A stretch of DNA of 64,000 nt from NCBI GenBank assembly GCA_904384225.1, contig CAJFJV010000006.1, forward strand, positions 18,613 to 82,612, in the 5' to 3' direction. The first letter of the stretch is position 1. Every line of letters starts with the position of its first letter. The translations under genes and the position numbers were made by a program. The stretch is from an uncultured Oscillospiraceae bacterium. Its GTDB lineage: Bacteria; Bacillota; Clostridia; Oscillospirales; Ruminococcaceae. The notes below the pieces were generated by a model. The model worked only from the letters and a program-made list of their open reading frames with translations. It was not told the DNA's origin and did no database searches. Below, piece after piece: positions 18,009 to 26,877 of this stretch.

Positions 18009-18047
18009 AGTAAAAGATTTTGGCGTGCCGATATGGGGAGGGATTTT

Positions 18048-19097
18048 ATGCCGGCTGTAAAAGACAGCGAACTTTTAAAACAACTCAAAAACGGTGTACC
18101 CTCCGGCGCTTATTATTTGTATGGGCCGGAAACCGCCTTCTCCCTTTCCGCGTTAAAACGGATGGAACAGCGTGCAGATACCGGCTCTTTCGACACTTTT
18201 AACCGAATCCGTTTCGACGGCGCCAAACTTGATATTGATGCCCTTGCAGAGGCTTGTGACGCTCTGCCCATGATGGCTGCACAAAAGTGTGTCGTTATAC
18301 GGGACTTAAATGCAGACAAGCTGTCCACAGGCACGCTGGAGCGTCTGATTTCGATAATAAAAGACCTTTCTGAGAGTACCGTACTGATTATATGCAATAC
18401 GGTTGAGCAGTTTGATTCCAAAAAGATTTCATCCAAAAATAAAAAATTGATGGATGCATTTAAAAAGCACGGCACCCTTTGTGAATTTGCCCATAAAGAC
18501 CGTACGACCCTTAAACGCGCTTTATGCGAACGTGCAGCTAAGCAATATATCTCTCTTGATATGGCAACAGCTGATTGGCTTGTTGAGCGCTGCGGGACGG
18601 ATTATGCATCACTGATTCATGAAATAGATAAGCTCTGCGCTTATGTCCGCAGCGGGGAAATTACGAAACAGGATATCGATTTATGCTGTATCCCATCTAT
18701 TGAATCCAGCGCTTTTGATCTTGCGAAAAGCGTTCTTAGTGCCAATTACGACCGTGCGTTTTCTATTTTGGACAATCTTTTCTTTTTGCGTCAGGAGCCG
18801 GTCGCGATTCTCGGCGCATTATCCATGACTTTTGCAGACCTATACCGCGCGAAGTGCGCCCTTGCTGCCGGAGTCACCGCTGATCAGACAGCTTCGGATT
18901 TCTCTTATCCGAAAAACCGGCTTTTTGCCGTAAAAAATGCCAGGCGGGACGCTGCGCGCTTTTCGTCTGCCCAAATCCGCGGCTGTATCCATGCGCTGTA
19001 CCGCGCGGATCTCGCTTTAAAATCCTCTCGGACGCCGCCCCGCCTCGTTTTGGAACAAATGCTGGGCGAGATGCGGCTTGTATCTTCAAACGTATAG
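18048..19097 (+). CDS. holA: DNA polymerase III delta subunit
   Basis: Clamp-loader subunit that opens the beta sliding clamp. The 349-aa protein shows the family pattern: LKNGVPSGAYYLYGPETAFS at the N-terminus, then AQKCVVIRDLNADKLS, a central VERCGTDYASLIHEIDKL helix and a C-terminal collar domain with RQEPVAILGALSMTFADLYR. The frame is open upstream to 17835, but the ATG at 18048 has GGGGAGGG five bases before it and begins the conserved part. It heads a rightward run with rnmV and envelope genes. Confidence 0.9.
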   Translation: MPAVKDSELLKQLKNGVPSGAYYLYGPETAFSLSALKRMEQRADTGSFDTFNRIRFDGAKLDIDALAEACDALPMMAAQKCVVIRDLNADKLSTGTLERLISIIKDLSESTVLIICNTVEQFDSKKISSKNKKLMDAFKKHGTLCEFAHKDRTTLKRALCERAAKQYISLDMATADWLVERCGTDYASLIHEIDKLCAYVRSGEITKQDIDLCCIPSIESSAFDLAKSVLSANYDRAFSILDNLFFLRQEPVAILGALSMTFADLYRAKCALAAGVTADQTASDFSYPKNRLFAVKNARRDAARFSSAQIRGCIHALYRADLALKSSRTPPRLVLEQMLGEMRLVSSNV

Positions 19098-19109
19098 GCA
19101 GGGAAAATT

Positions 19110-19709
19110 TTGGACAAAATAAAAATAGACCGCGTCGTCATTGTAGAAGGGAAATACGATCAAATCAAGCTTTCCTCTCTCATCGACGGCGTTATAATCC
19201 GAACAGATGGTTTCCGCATCTACAAAGATAAAGAAAAAGCGGCGCTTATCCGTACCCTTGGCAGGCAGAAAGGGCTGCTGGTCCTTACAGACTCCGATCA
19301 CGCCGGTTTTAAACTGCGTGGATATATCCGTTCTATTGCAAAAGATGCTGATATTGTACAGGTATACATTCCGCAGATCAAAGGCAAAGAACACCGCAAG
19401 GAGAAGCCAGGAAAAGAAAACCTTTTAGGTGTAGAAGGTATAGATGCAAAGACGCTTTATACGCTTTTAAAAAATGCTGGTGTTTCCGCAGAAAGAAAAA
19501 GCGGATGTGAAGGGCAGCGCATTACAAAACTTGACTTTTTTTCCGACGGTTTTTCCGGAGGGAAGTACGCCGCTCAAAAACGCCAGATGCTTTTAGCGCA
19601 TCTGGGCCTGCCTGCCTATCTCACGTCTAACGCCTTGTTGGAGATCATCAACAACATCATGACATATGAACAATACCGCGCATACTGCGACCAAATAAAG
19701 GAGACATAA
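19110..19709 (+). CDS. rnmV: Toprim nuclease, RNase M5-like
   Basis: RNase M5 matures 5S rRNA in low-GC Gram-positives. This 199-aa protein has a Toprim domain with VVIVEGKYD (Glu13) and VLTDSDHAG (Asp61, Asp63), followed by the DUF4093-type C-terminal domain with KRQMLLAHLGLPAYLTSNAL. The start is TTG at 19110 with a CAGGGAAAA site. It sits 12 bases after holA and 4 bases before the MBOAT gene, so it is probably cotranscribed. A related primase-like Toprim protein is the alternative. Confidence 0.82.
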   Translation: MDKIKIDRVVIVEGKYDQIKLSSLIDGVIIRTDGFRIYKDKEKAALIRTLGRQKGLLVLTDSDHAGFKLRGYIRSIAKDADIVQVYIPQIKGKEHRKEKPGKENLLGVEGIDAKTLYTLLKNAGVSAERKSGCEGQRITKLDFFSDGFSGGKYAAQKRQMLLAHLGLPAYLTSNALLEIINNIMTYEQYRAYCDQIKET

Positions 19710-19713
19710 ACGT

Positions 19714-21120
19714 ATGGTTTTTTCGAGCATGACTTTCCTTTTCGGCTTTTTGCCGATTGTCCTTCTCATCTATTACATCGTCCCTCAGCGTATAAAAAAT
19801 TTAGTCATTATGATATCCGGCCTTTTGTTCTACGCTTGGGGAGAGCCGGTTTATGTGCTTGTCATGCTGCTTACCATTGCTATTGATTACGGCGCAGGTA
19901 TGCTGATGGAACGGTTTGACGGGAATCAAAAACGACGGCTGGCCGTTATGATCACCGCGGTTGTGTTAAACCTGCTGTTTTTAGGCATATTTAAATACAG
20001 TTCCTTTGTCGTACAAAATTTAAATTCGTTGTTTCAAACGAACATCCCGGATCCGCAGCTTCCACTGCCAATCGGTATTTCTTTTTATACTTTTCAGGCA
20101 ATGTCCTATGTCATCGATTTGTATCGGCGTGAAATCCGGGTTCAAAAAAGCTTTGTAAATTTCGCCGGTTATGTTACCTTGTTCCCACAACTAATTGCAG
20201 GGCCCATTGTCCGTTACAGCGATGTAGAAGCACAGATTAACGAACGCGAAATTTCTACACGGAAAATTGGCGACGGCATCAGCATTTTTATCCGCGGCCT
20301 CGCAAAAAAAGTTTTGCTTGCCAACACGATCGGCGCAATCTGGACTACAGTCAAGGCCATGGATTACAGCACGCTGCCCGCTGCGACTGCGTGGATCGGT
20401 ATTTTGGCTTTTACCTTCCAAATTTATTATGATTTTTCCGGCTATTCCGATATGGCGATCGGGCTTGGCAAAATGCTTGGCTTTGAATTTCCACAAAACT
20501 TTGACCACCCCTATCTATCTAAGAGTATCACTGAATTTTGGCGCAGATGGCATATGACGCTCGGCTCATGGTTCCGCTCTTACGTCTACATCCCTATGGG
20601 CGGTAACCGTGTTGGAAAATGGGGATTGGTTCGCAACATTTTGGTTGTTTGGATGCTGACCGGCCTTTGGCACGGCGCCAGCTGGAACTTTGTTTTCTGG
20701 GGGCTGTATTTCGGTATCATCCTATTAATCGAAAAACTCTTTTTGGGGAAACTCATACAAAAGCTTCCCCGGATTCTGCAATGGCTGTATGCTTTTCTGC
20801 TTGTCGTATTCGGCTGGGTACTATTTGAGATGGACAGCCTGCCTGCAATCGGAGGGTTCTTCTCCGCAATGTTTGGCTTAAACGGAGCCGGATTCGGAAA
20901 CAAGGAATCCATTTATCTTCTTCTTTCAAACGCTGTGGTCATCCTGCTGGCGGCAGTATGCTCTACCATGCTTCCGCGCCGCCTTTTCGGCTGGTGCCGC
21001 AGGAAATGGCAGATCGGTGCAAATGGAGTCCGTCTCACTACAGAACTGGTGCTGTTTTTCGTCTGCATCTGCTATCTGGTGACTTCAACATACAATCCAT
21101 TTTTGTATTTTAATTTCTAA
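19714..21120 (+). CDS. MBOAT O-acyltransferase (AlgI/DltB-like)
   Basis: 468-aa polytopic enzyme that moves acyl groups across the membrane for O-acetylation of exported polymers. The family hallmarks are LPLPIGISFYTFQAMSYVID (116-135), FPQLIAGPIVRY (157-168), EFWRRWHMTLGSWFR with His280, and GLWHGASWNFVFWG with the catalytic His320. It is followed 28 bases later by a DHHW protein, the usual partner as in AlgI-AlgJ/AlgX. The polymer is not encoded nearby, although a flippase gene lies at 14.8 kb. Confidence 0.93.
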   Translation: MVFSSMTFLFGFLPIVLLIYYIVPQRIKNLVIMISGLLFYAWGEPVYVLVMLLTIAIDYGAGMLMERFDGNQKRRLAVMITAVVLNLLFLGIFKYSSFVVQNLNSLFQTNIPDPQLPLPIGISFYTFQAMSYVIDLYRREIRVQKSFVNFAGYVTLFPQLIAGPIVRYSDVEAQINEREISTRKIGDGISIFIRGLAKKVLLANTIGAIWTTVKAMDYSTLPAATAWIGILAFTFQIYYDFSGYSDMAIGLGKMLGFEFPQNFDHPYLSKSITEFWRRWHMTLGSWFRSYVYIPMGGNRVGKWGLVRNILVVWMLTGLWHGASWNFVFWGLYFGIILLIEKLFLGKLIQKLPRILQWLYAFLLVVFGWVLFEMDSLPAIGGFFSAMFGLNGAGFGNKESIYLLLSNAVVILLAAVCSTMLPRRLFGWCRRKWQIGANGVRLTTELVLFFVCICYLVTSTYNPFLYFNF

Positions 21121-21148
21121 ACAACAGAGAAAAGGAGCGCGGCTTTAA

Positions 21149-22282
21149 ATGCTTTCTAAAAAAATCCTGACCGCAGTATTTTTTGCTGTGATCATTCTTT
21201 TTCCTGCGGTAACGCTGTTTTTGCCAAAACAAAATTTCTCAGAGCTTGAGAATCGTTCTCTTGCAACTGCTCCGACGTTTTCCCTACAAAGCATAACCGA
21301 TAAATCATTTATGGATCAAACGGAAACATACCTTGCGGACCATATCGTCCTGCGGGAACAGATTGCAAAAGCTAAAACCGCACTTGATCTTCTTTCTGGG
21401 AAACGGGAAATCGGCGGCGTATATGTCTGTGACGATATGTTAGTCGAACATATATCCCAGCCTGACGCAGATATTACAGCCAGCAATGCGCAGGCAATCA
21501 ATGCATTTGCTCAAAAATATGCCGACACCATGCAGACTACCGTTATGCTGGTTCCGACAGCCGAAGCTGTATATCCGCAAAAGCTCCCGGCCTTTGCACC
21601 GCATATTGACCAAACAGAATACATCCGCTCTTTTTACGACCAATTGGACAACGTCAATACGGTTGATGCCTATACGGTGCTAACCGCACATCAAAAGGAA
21701 TATATTTTCTACCGCACAGACCACCATTGGACAAGCTACGGCGCATATTTAGGATATACCGCCCTTGCAAAACCATTGGGATTTAAAGCTGCCACCGCAG
21801 ATATGTTTAACATCGAACATGTTTCCCATGACTTTCTCGGCACCTTATATTCAAAAGCGCTCTGCGGTGAAAAAATGGCGGATTCCATCGACTTGTACAC
21901 ATATTCTCAGGGGGATCCCGTAACAGACGTCATTCGATACAGCGGGAAGAATAAGCAGACATACTCCTCTATTTTTTTCCGAGAAAATTTAGAGGGGAAA
22001 GATAAATATACCGTCTTTCTTGGTCAAAACAACGGTCTTGTCCGTATTCAGACAAATGTGGACAACGGCAAAAAACTGCTCGTATTTAAAGATAGTTTTG
22101 CCAACGCCGCAATGCAGTTTTTGACGCTGCATTACGAAGAGATTGCCGTTGTAGATTTACGGTATTTGAACGTGCCGCTTTCAGACTATCTGGATCTTTC
22201 GGAATATGACCAAGCGCTTTTCTTATATAATGTAGGGACATTCACCAGCGATACAAGCCTTAGGAAAGTGACAACATACTGA
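21149..22282 (+). CDS. DHHW-motif protein (AlgJ/AlgX-like SGNH acyltransferase)
   Basis: 377-aa extracytoplasmic protein with an N-terminal membrane anchor (residues about 5-26). The DHHW motif is at 191-194 in YRTDHHWTSYGAY, with a late LLVFKDSFANA segment supplying the nucleophile Ser region. In AlgJ/AlgX-type proteins these residues form the catalytic centre that passes acetyl from the MBOAT partner to the polysaccharide. AGAAAAGGAG precedes the ATG. It is translated with its MBOAT and YerB-like neighbours. Confidence 0.88.
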   Translation: MLSKKILTAVFFAVIILFPAVTLFLPKQNFSELENRSLATAPTFSLQSITDKSFMDQTETYLADHIVLREQIAKAKTALDLLSGKREIGGVYVCDDMLVEHISQPDADITASNAQAINAFAQKYADTMQTTVMLVPTAEAVYPQKLPAFAPHIDQTEYIRSFYDQLDNVNTVDAYTVLTAHQKEYIFYRTDHHWTSYGAYLGYTALAKPLGFKAATADMFNIEHVSHDFLGTLYSKALCGEKMADSIDLYTYSQGDPVTDVIRYSGKNKQTYSSIFFRENLEGKDKYTVFLGQNNGLVRIQTNVDNGKKLLVFKDSFANAAMQFLTLHYEEIAVVDLRYLNVPLSDYLDLSEYDQALFLYNVGTFTSDTSLRKVTTY

Positions 22283-22295
22283 AAGGGTGTACAAA

Positions 22296-23357
22296 ATGAA
22301 ATGGAAAAAACGCATGATTTCGGCAGCGGCAGCGGCCATTGCTGTTTTGATGTGTGCATGCAGCGTATCCGAAAATGTCACCAATCCATCCGCACCAGAC
22401 GTGTCCGAGCCGGAAGAAACGGTGTATTACAATCCGCTGACAGGCACAGCCGGTTATGATGAGTCCGCACGTTTAAACCGGCCGGTAGCTGTAATGGTCA
22501 ACAACATCGAGCAGTCCCTTCCGCAGCGCGGTATCAGCAAAGCCGATATCGTCTATGAAATGCCGGTAGAAGGCGGTATTACGCGTTTGATGGCTGTTTT
22601 TTCAGACTATCATAACCTTCCGGAGATCGGATCTATTCGATCTGCCCGGCACGACTATGTCGAATTGCTTCTTCCCCTCGATGCAATTTATTTGCATTTT
22701 GGAGGAAGCGAAGCGGCCAAAAAGGCCATTTCCCAATTTGAAGTCGATGATATTGACGGTCTGGTATTTTCCAATACGGCTTTTCGTTTTGATAAGGAGC
22801 GCGCAAAAAGCAAAGCGCGCGAGCACTGCTATTATTCGGACGCCGCCCTTTTGGAAGCGGGAATTGAGAAAGCTGATATTCGTACAGAGCTATCCGAGCC
22901 TCTCCCTTCCCTTTTTACATTCCGTGAGGACGCCGCCGTTTCCATGACACAGTCGGCAGTGTCGGTTATCGCACCAATGTCCGGTATTTGCACGGCCTCT
23001 TTTACATATGATCCGGCTTCCGGCTTATATCAAAAAGCCCAGTACGGAGATGACCATATCGACGAAACCACAGGGAAAGCCGTAGCCGTCCAAAATGTCT
23101 TTTTAATGTATACTGATGTGGATTTAATGCAGGACGGCCTGCACAAGGAAATCGATCTGTCTGAAGGGCACGGCTATTATTTTACATGCGGGAAAATGCA
23201 GCCGGTTACCTTTAAGAAAGACGGGGAAGACAGCCTTCTTCAAGTTTATACAGAAGACGGCGCTGTTTGTACCGTAACGCCGGGGCAGACATGGTTTTGC
23301 GTCATTCCTTCTGAATTCGAATCAAAACTCAGTATAAGCGGAGCAGAATCCGAATAG
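22296..23357 (+). CDS. DUF3048 (YerB-like) putative lipoprotein
   Basis: 353 aa. The signal peptide ends around VLMCACS (Cys22), followed by a short linker and the DUF3048 fold: NPLTGTAGYDESARLNRPVA, then VMVNNIEQSLPQRGISKADI, then GSIRSARHDYVELLLPLDAI. The C-terminal half contains the second DUF3048 domain with TPGQTWFCVIP at the end. The frame can begin at a GTG at 22287, but AAAGGG is eight bases from the ATG at 22296. Function unknown; the family is linked to the envelope of Gram-positives. Confidence 0.85.
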   Translation: MKWKKRMISAAAAAIAVLMCACSVSENVTNPSAPDVSEPEETVYYNPLTGTAGYDESARLNRPVAVMVNNIEQSLPQRGISKADIVYEMPVEGGITRLMAVFSDYHNLPEIGSIRSARHDYVELLLPLDAIYLHFGGSEAAKKAISQFEVDDIDGLVFSNTAFRFDKERAKSKAREHCYYSDAALLEAGIEKADIRTELSEPLPSLFTFREDAAVSMTQSAVSVIAPMSGICTASFTYDPASGLYQKAQYGDDHIDETTGKAVAVQNVFLMYTDVDLMQDGLHKEIDLSEGHGYYFTCGKMQPVTFKKDGEDSLLQVYTEDGAVCTVTPGQTWFCVIPSEFESKLSISGAESE

Positions 23358-23567
23358 ATATTCCTGCTTTCCATAAAACAGGAGTAATACAATCAGAGAA
23401 AAATATTACGTGCTGCCTCCTGCGATGTTGGTTCGCTTTTGCAGTTAATGTACTTGCTGCTCATTATGTTCTCTTTGTTTTGTAATATTTTTGAATTTGA
23501 CCGCCAAGGAATTTTCCATATTACGGCTGCGCTGAAGTAAAGCGAAAAAATTATATGGAGAAAACGG

Positions 23568-23990
23568 ATGAAAAAAGTTGTCAAAAGCATTATTCGACTT
23601 CTAATAGAAATCGTAGCTGTAACCGCTTTGATAATCGGGGTTCGAATCCTTACAGACGGTATGTACCTTTTTGGATTACCTGATTTGAAAGAGGTTCAAT
23701 CCGTTAGCATCTTATATCCAAGTGTTGCAGAAGAAGCAAAAGAAATTTCGAGTGACGAAGACATAGAGACGGCGTTAAAATTAACGGGCTTTTTGAAATA
23801 TGATATATTTCAAAAGGCAGATGACAGCGCAGAACCTTTGATTACGATTACATATTATTTAAAAGACGGAACAAATAAGGCGATCTCGGCCAATGATACT
23901 ACTGTCTGGTGGAACGGGAAAGCCTATGCGATCAAAGACCAAGAAATGTTTATAAACTTGACGGAAGGGATTTTCTTCTTAGGAGACTGA
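23568..23990 (+). CDS. Membrane-anchored protein of unknown function (DUF5301-like)
   Basis: 140-aa protein with one N-terminal membrane segment (about 9-28) and a small extracytoplasmic domain. The pattern SVSILYPSVAEEAKEISSDE, then LITITYYLKDGTNKAISAND, then WWNGKAYAIKDQEMF resembles DUF5301-type proteins, but I hold that loosely. ATGGAGAAAACGG precedes the ATG. Both flanks (23358-23567 and 23991-24224) are AT-rich and gene-poor. Composition looks more AT-rich than its neighbours, so it may be acquired. Confidence 0.6.
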   Translation: MKKVVKSIIRLLIEIVAVTALIIGVRILTDGMYLFGLPDLKEVQSVSILYPSVAEEAKEISSDEDIETALKLTGFLKYDIFQKADDSAEPLITITYYLKDGTNKAISANDTTVWWNGKAYAIKDQEMFINLTEGIFFLGD

Positions 23991-24224
23991 TAGCCAAAGC
24001 AAAAAAGGGGAAAATCATTATAGATATAGAAGAACAAAAAGTAGTTTTGCATACGATTCCGTCTTGACTGATATAATTTCTATTTATCGCTGGTCATCCA
24101 ACTGTTTAAATATGCAGCACATCCAAAAAATCTTATCCCAATCACGCGCACCATTTACGATCAAACTGTTCGTTTCACCGAAAACGTTATGCGGCTTTTT
24201 CGATTAGACCGAGATTGCCTTTTC
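23991..24224. other. Intergenic region with an orphan promoter-like site
   Basis: Contains TGaTATAAT at 24069-24077 with TTGCAT 19 bases upstream, but no gene begins downstream on this strand before galE, which has its own promoter. A weak hairpin (CGAAAA...TTTTCG) lies near 24178-24202. It could encode a short RNA or be spurious. Confidence 0.3.
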
Positions 24225-24503
24225 TCAAATGGTTGGCTGCACAAGGTCGCCGGCGCATATTTCCTGCTGTGTTACAACGGCCGATAAATTGGCGGTTACC
24301 AACGACAAAAAATTAATCATCGTGTTGATTTCACGCTGATCCATATTGGCCGCTAAGAAAGCGGACAAAGCTGAGGCTGCCGCAAAAACCTGTTCCGGGC
24401 TTGCAGGGCAAGTGCGGATTTGATTCTTCGTATCCGCTTCTTTCCTATCACTGCCCGGCACCTTGCCGGTGGCAGATCCGGATCTTTCATCTGGTTTTTC
24501 CAA
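24225..24503 (-). CDS. Small conserved-type protein (DUF6774-like)
   Basis: 92-aa protein. A charged, low-complexity head is followed by FAAASALSAFLAANMDQREI and NTMINFLSLVTANLSAVVTQ. This amphipathic pattern is typical of a small Clostridial family of unknown role (DUF6774-like). The frame opens with an ATG at 24518, but GGAGGG is seven to eight bases before the TTG at 24503, which I prefer. It is divergent from galE, and their starts share a 124-base interval. No signal peptide. Confidence 0.6.
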   Translation of the reverse strand: MEKPDERSGSATGKVPGSDRKEADTKNQIRTCPASPEQVFAAASALSAFLAANMDQREINTMINFLSLVTANLSAVVTQQEICAGDLVQPTI

Positions 24504-24534
24504 TGCGGTTCCCTCCATTTACTGCGGCGCGTCG

Positions 24535-24562
24535 TTGACAGCCGGGCTGAGCATGTTATAAT
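24535..24562 (+). promoter_or_regulatory. Promoter of galE
   Basis: -35 TTGACA (exact), 16-bp spacer, extended -10 TGtTATAAT (exact). Strong housekeeping promoter about 65 bases upstream of the galE ATG. Confidence 0.85.
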
Positions 24563-24627
24563 AGTGAAAAAACCTTGTATGCAATACGGCTTTTTCGCTC
24601 ACAGGAAAAGCCGAAGAAAGGAATAAT

Positions 24628-25641
24628 ATGGCTGTTTTGATTACTGGCGGTGCCGGATATATCGGCGCCCATACTGCTGTAGAATTGCTGCAAAACAATG
24701 AAGACATTGTTATTGTCGATAATTTTGTAAACTCCAAACCCGAAGTTTTAAATACGATTCGGCAAATCACGGGACGGGACTTTCCATTCTATGAGGCGGA
24801 CTTGCTTGATCGTGACGCGATAGATCGCATCTTTTCTGAAAATGAAATCGACACGGTCATTCACTTTGCTGGTTTGAAAGCTGTCGGGGAATCTGTCCAA
24901 AAACCGCTTGCATATTATCATAATAACATTACCGGTACGCTGGTTTTGTGTGAGTGTATGCAGGCGCACAATGTCAAGCGCATGGTGTTCAGCTCTTCTG
25001 CAACTGTTTATGGCAGTCCGCAATACGTCCCTATTGATGAAAATCATCCCCTTTCAACTACCAATCCCTATGGTACGACCAAATTGTTTTTAGAACGGAT
25101 CCTTTCCGACCTTGCTTGTGCGGATCCATCCTGGAGCGTCATTCTGCTCCGTTATTTTAATCCAATTGGCGCACACAAATCCGGCCTGCTTGGCGAAGAT
25201 CCCAACGGCATTCCAAACAATCTGCTTCCTTATGTATCACAGGTTGCCGCCGGCATCCTTAAAGAAGTCAACGTCTTCGGCAGCGATTATCCCACGCCCG
25301 ACGGCACCGGCGTACGGGATTATATTCATGTTGTGGATCTTGCACGGGGCCATATTAAAGCACTACAGAAAGCCCGCAATTCAGAGGGCGTGCGGGTATA
25401 TAATTTAGGTACTGGTCATGGATATTCCGTTTTGCAGATCATCCATGCTTTTGAAAAGGCGTGCGGGCATGCGATCCCCTATCGTATTGCGCCGCGACGT
25501 CCGGGCGATATCGCCGAATGCTATGCCGATCCGTCCAAAGCAGAAAAAGAGCTCCACTTCCGAGCAGAATACGGCTTAGAGGATATGTGTGCAGATGGCT
25601 GGCGTTTTGCCCAAACGCGGTACTTGGGTAAAGGAGATTGA
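24628..25641 (+). CDS. galE: UDP-glucose 4-epimerase
   Basis: Interconverts UDP-glucose and UDP-galactose (Leloir pathway; supplies galactosyl units). The short-chain dehydrogenase fold has the NAD site TGGAGYIGAH (6-15), Ser124 in FSSSATVYG, and the catalytic pair Tyr148/Lys152 in NPYGTTK. 337 aa is the standard length. GAAAGGAA precedes the ATG. It is followed after two bases by a small membrane-protein gene, and a strong hairpin ends the unit. Confidence 0.96.
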   Translation: MAVLITGGAGYIGAHTAVELLQNNEDIVIVDNFVNSKPEVLNTIRQITGRDFPFYEADLLDRDAIDRIFSENEIDTVIHFAGLKAVGESVQKPLAYYHNNITGTLVLCECMQAHNVKRMVFSSSATVYGSPQYVPIDENHPLSTTNPYGTTKLFLERILSDLACADPSWSVILLRYFNPIGAHKSGLLGEDPNGIPNNLLPYVSQVAAGILKEVNVFGSDYPTPDGTGVRDYIHVVDLARGHIKALQKARNSEGVRVYNLGTGHGYSVLQIIHAFEKACGHAIPYRIAPRRPGDIAECYADPSKAEKELHFRAEYGLEDMCADGWRFAQTRYLGKGD

Positions 25642-25643
25642 CT

Positions 25644-26153
25644 ATGGCGAAACAGACAAAACAAACCACACCGGTTTACTACAAAATGACCGGTACTTCT
25701 CTTTACGGTAAATTTGCAACGATTTTGCTCACGGATACCGCGCTGGAATTCCACACCACGTCAACATTTCTTTTTATTCTGACTGCATGGCTGTTTGCCT
25801 GTGCGGGCTTTGTAATCGGCGTATTTACCGGCGTCTATATTCTGTTTTTTGTCCTGCCGATCCTCTGCGGTATTATGGGGGCTGTCCTCGTATGGAAATG
25901 CTATGTGGGAAAACTAAAGGAGCGGTATGCTTACAATGATATTACAAGCTTTGTTTTGAGCGGCGCAGATTGTACCATTAATACCAAAGACAACAAAATG
26001 TATACCATCCGCATGCTTCCCAAAAGGCAATACAAATTAATGGACGCACTGCGCGGTATTTTGGAGGCGCAGACCCCATTTTTCCTGCAGCAGGACGGGA
26101 ACTATTACCGGATAAAATCAAAAAAGGATGCCAAACCCCATCAAGGTGCGTAA
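25644..26153 (+). CDS. Membrane protein of unknown function
   Basis: 169 aa with two adjacent membrane segments (about 45-65 and 68-87) flanked by cytoplasmic-looking parts. The layout, a short beta segment with TILLTDTALEFHTTSTF, the hairpin, then AYNDITSFVLSGADCTINTK and YTIRMLPKRQYKLMDALRGI, resembles a PH-like domain split by membrane helices. The ATG at 25644 is seven bases from AAGGAG; a TTG six bases upstream is less well placed. Cotranscribed with galE. No function assigned. Confidence 0.7.
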   Translation: MAKQTKQTTPVYYKMTGTSLYGKFATILLTDTALEFHTTSTFLFILTAWLFACAGFVIGVFTGVYILFFVLPILCGIMGAVLVWKCYVGKLKERYAYNDITSFVLSGADCTINTKDNKMYTIRMLPKRQYKLMDALRGILEAQTPFFLQQDGNYYRIKSKKDAKPHQGA

Positions 26154-26206
26154 GCCTGCAATACGGCTGATACCCTGTTTTTTCGCTGCAAAGATACATC
26201 GTTTTT

Positions 26207-26249
26207 AAAAAATGCAGCGGGTTGTAAAACGCAACCCGCTGCATTTTTT
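26207..26249 (+). terminator. Terminator after the galE unit (bidirectional)
   Basis: Perfect 18-bp stem (AAAAAATGCAGCGGGTTG with its complement), 7-base loop, ending in TTTTTT on the plus strand. The A-run on the other side lets it also end the leftward nudF unit. Confidence 0.92.
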
Positions 26250-26316
26250 GCAATTCTACAGGAACAACCCTAAAACAAATTTCTTCTTGGCGGCTCCCGC
26301 CATCGCTATACCCACT

Positions 26317-26877
26317 CTATGGGGTAAGCTTTGTAATCCTCCTGATTCCAAGAGAAGGACCGGACAAAAATTGTATACCAACCAGCGCCCCGGTTCCTGC
26401 AATTTGTCGGGGAACCGCAACAAAAGCAATCCAGTGTGCAATATCACAAGTACCGATTACAGGCGTTCCGCATTTCAATAATATATATACGTCTGTTTCT
26501 GTTTTGTGCAAAGCAGAAACAGCATACTTTACCGATCCGCTGGTCGCCTTGATGTAGAAAACAGCAAGACGGTTTTCTTCAAAAAAAGCTTTATCAAACC
26601 GTGACGCGACCTCGAAAAGGGCTGGGTTTGTTCCATATCCCTCATTTACGATAAAACACGGCGATGCATCCCTTAAAAACTGTGTCAGTGCATCCTGCGA
26701 CGAAAAACACAAAACAGGCCAATCACCGCAATACATCATACCTGTACGATGGGCGTACTGCCGCATAAACGCTTTGGCATCTGTGCGAGGCGGCACCGTC
26801 CGGAGAAAAACAGCAGGTACGCTCTCAGCTGTATCATGCGTCCTAATAGTCGGCACCTTTTCTGCTCTATTTTTCAA
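26317..26877 (-). CDS. PrcB C-terminal-like protein
   Basis: 186 aa. The segment RFDKAFFEENRLAVFYIKAT then SGSVKYAVSALHK, and then GTPVIGTCDIAHWIAFVAVP, fits the PrcB_C domain (pattern: FFexNxLvxxxxxxgSGSi...PexGTcDmAyW). PrcB is a partner of a subtilisin-like protease in spirochaetes; Firmicute homologues have no known role. The ATG overlaps the end of nudF by 11 bases, so it is translationally coupled. No signal peptide is visible from this start. Confidence 0.6.
   Translation of the reverse strand: MKNRAEKVPTIRTHDTAESVPAVFLRTVPPRTDAKAFMRQYAHRTGMMYCGDWPVLCFSSQDALTQFLRDASPCFIVNEGYGTNPALFEVASRFDKAFFEENRLAVFYIKATSGSVKYAVSALHKTETDVYILLKCGTPVIGTCDIAHWIAFVAVPRQIAGTGALVGIQFLSGPSLGIRRITKLTP

Noticed and set aside
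17835..18047. N-terminal extension of holA
   Set aside because: The extension crosses the promoter TGtTATAAT at 18000 and lacks conservation; the ATG at 18048 has a strong ribosome site.
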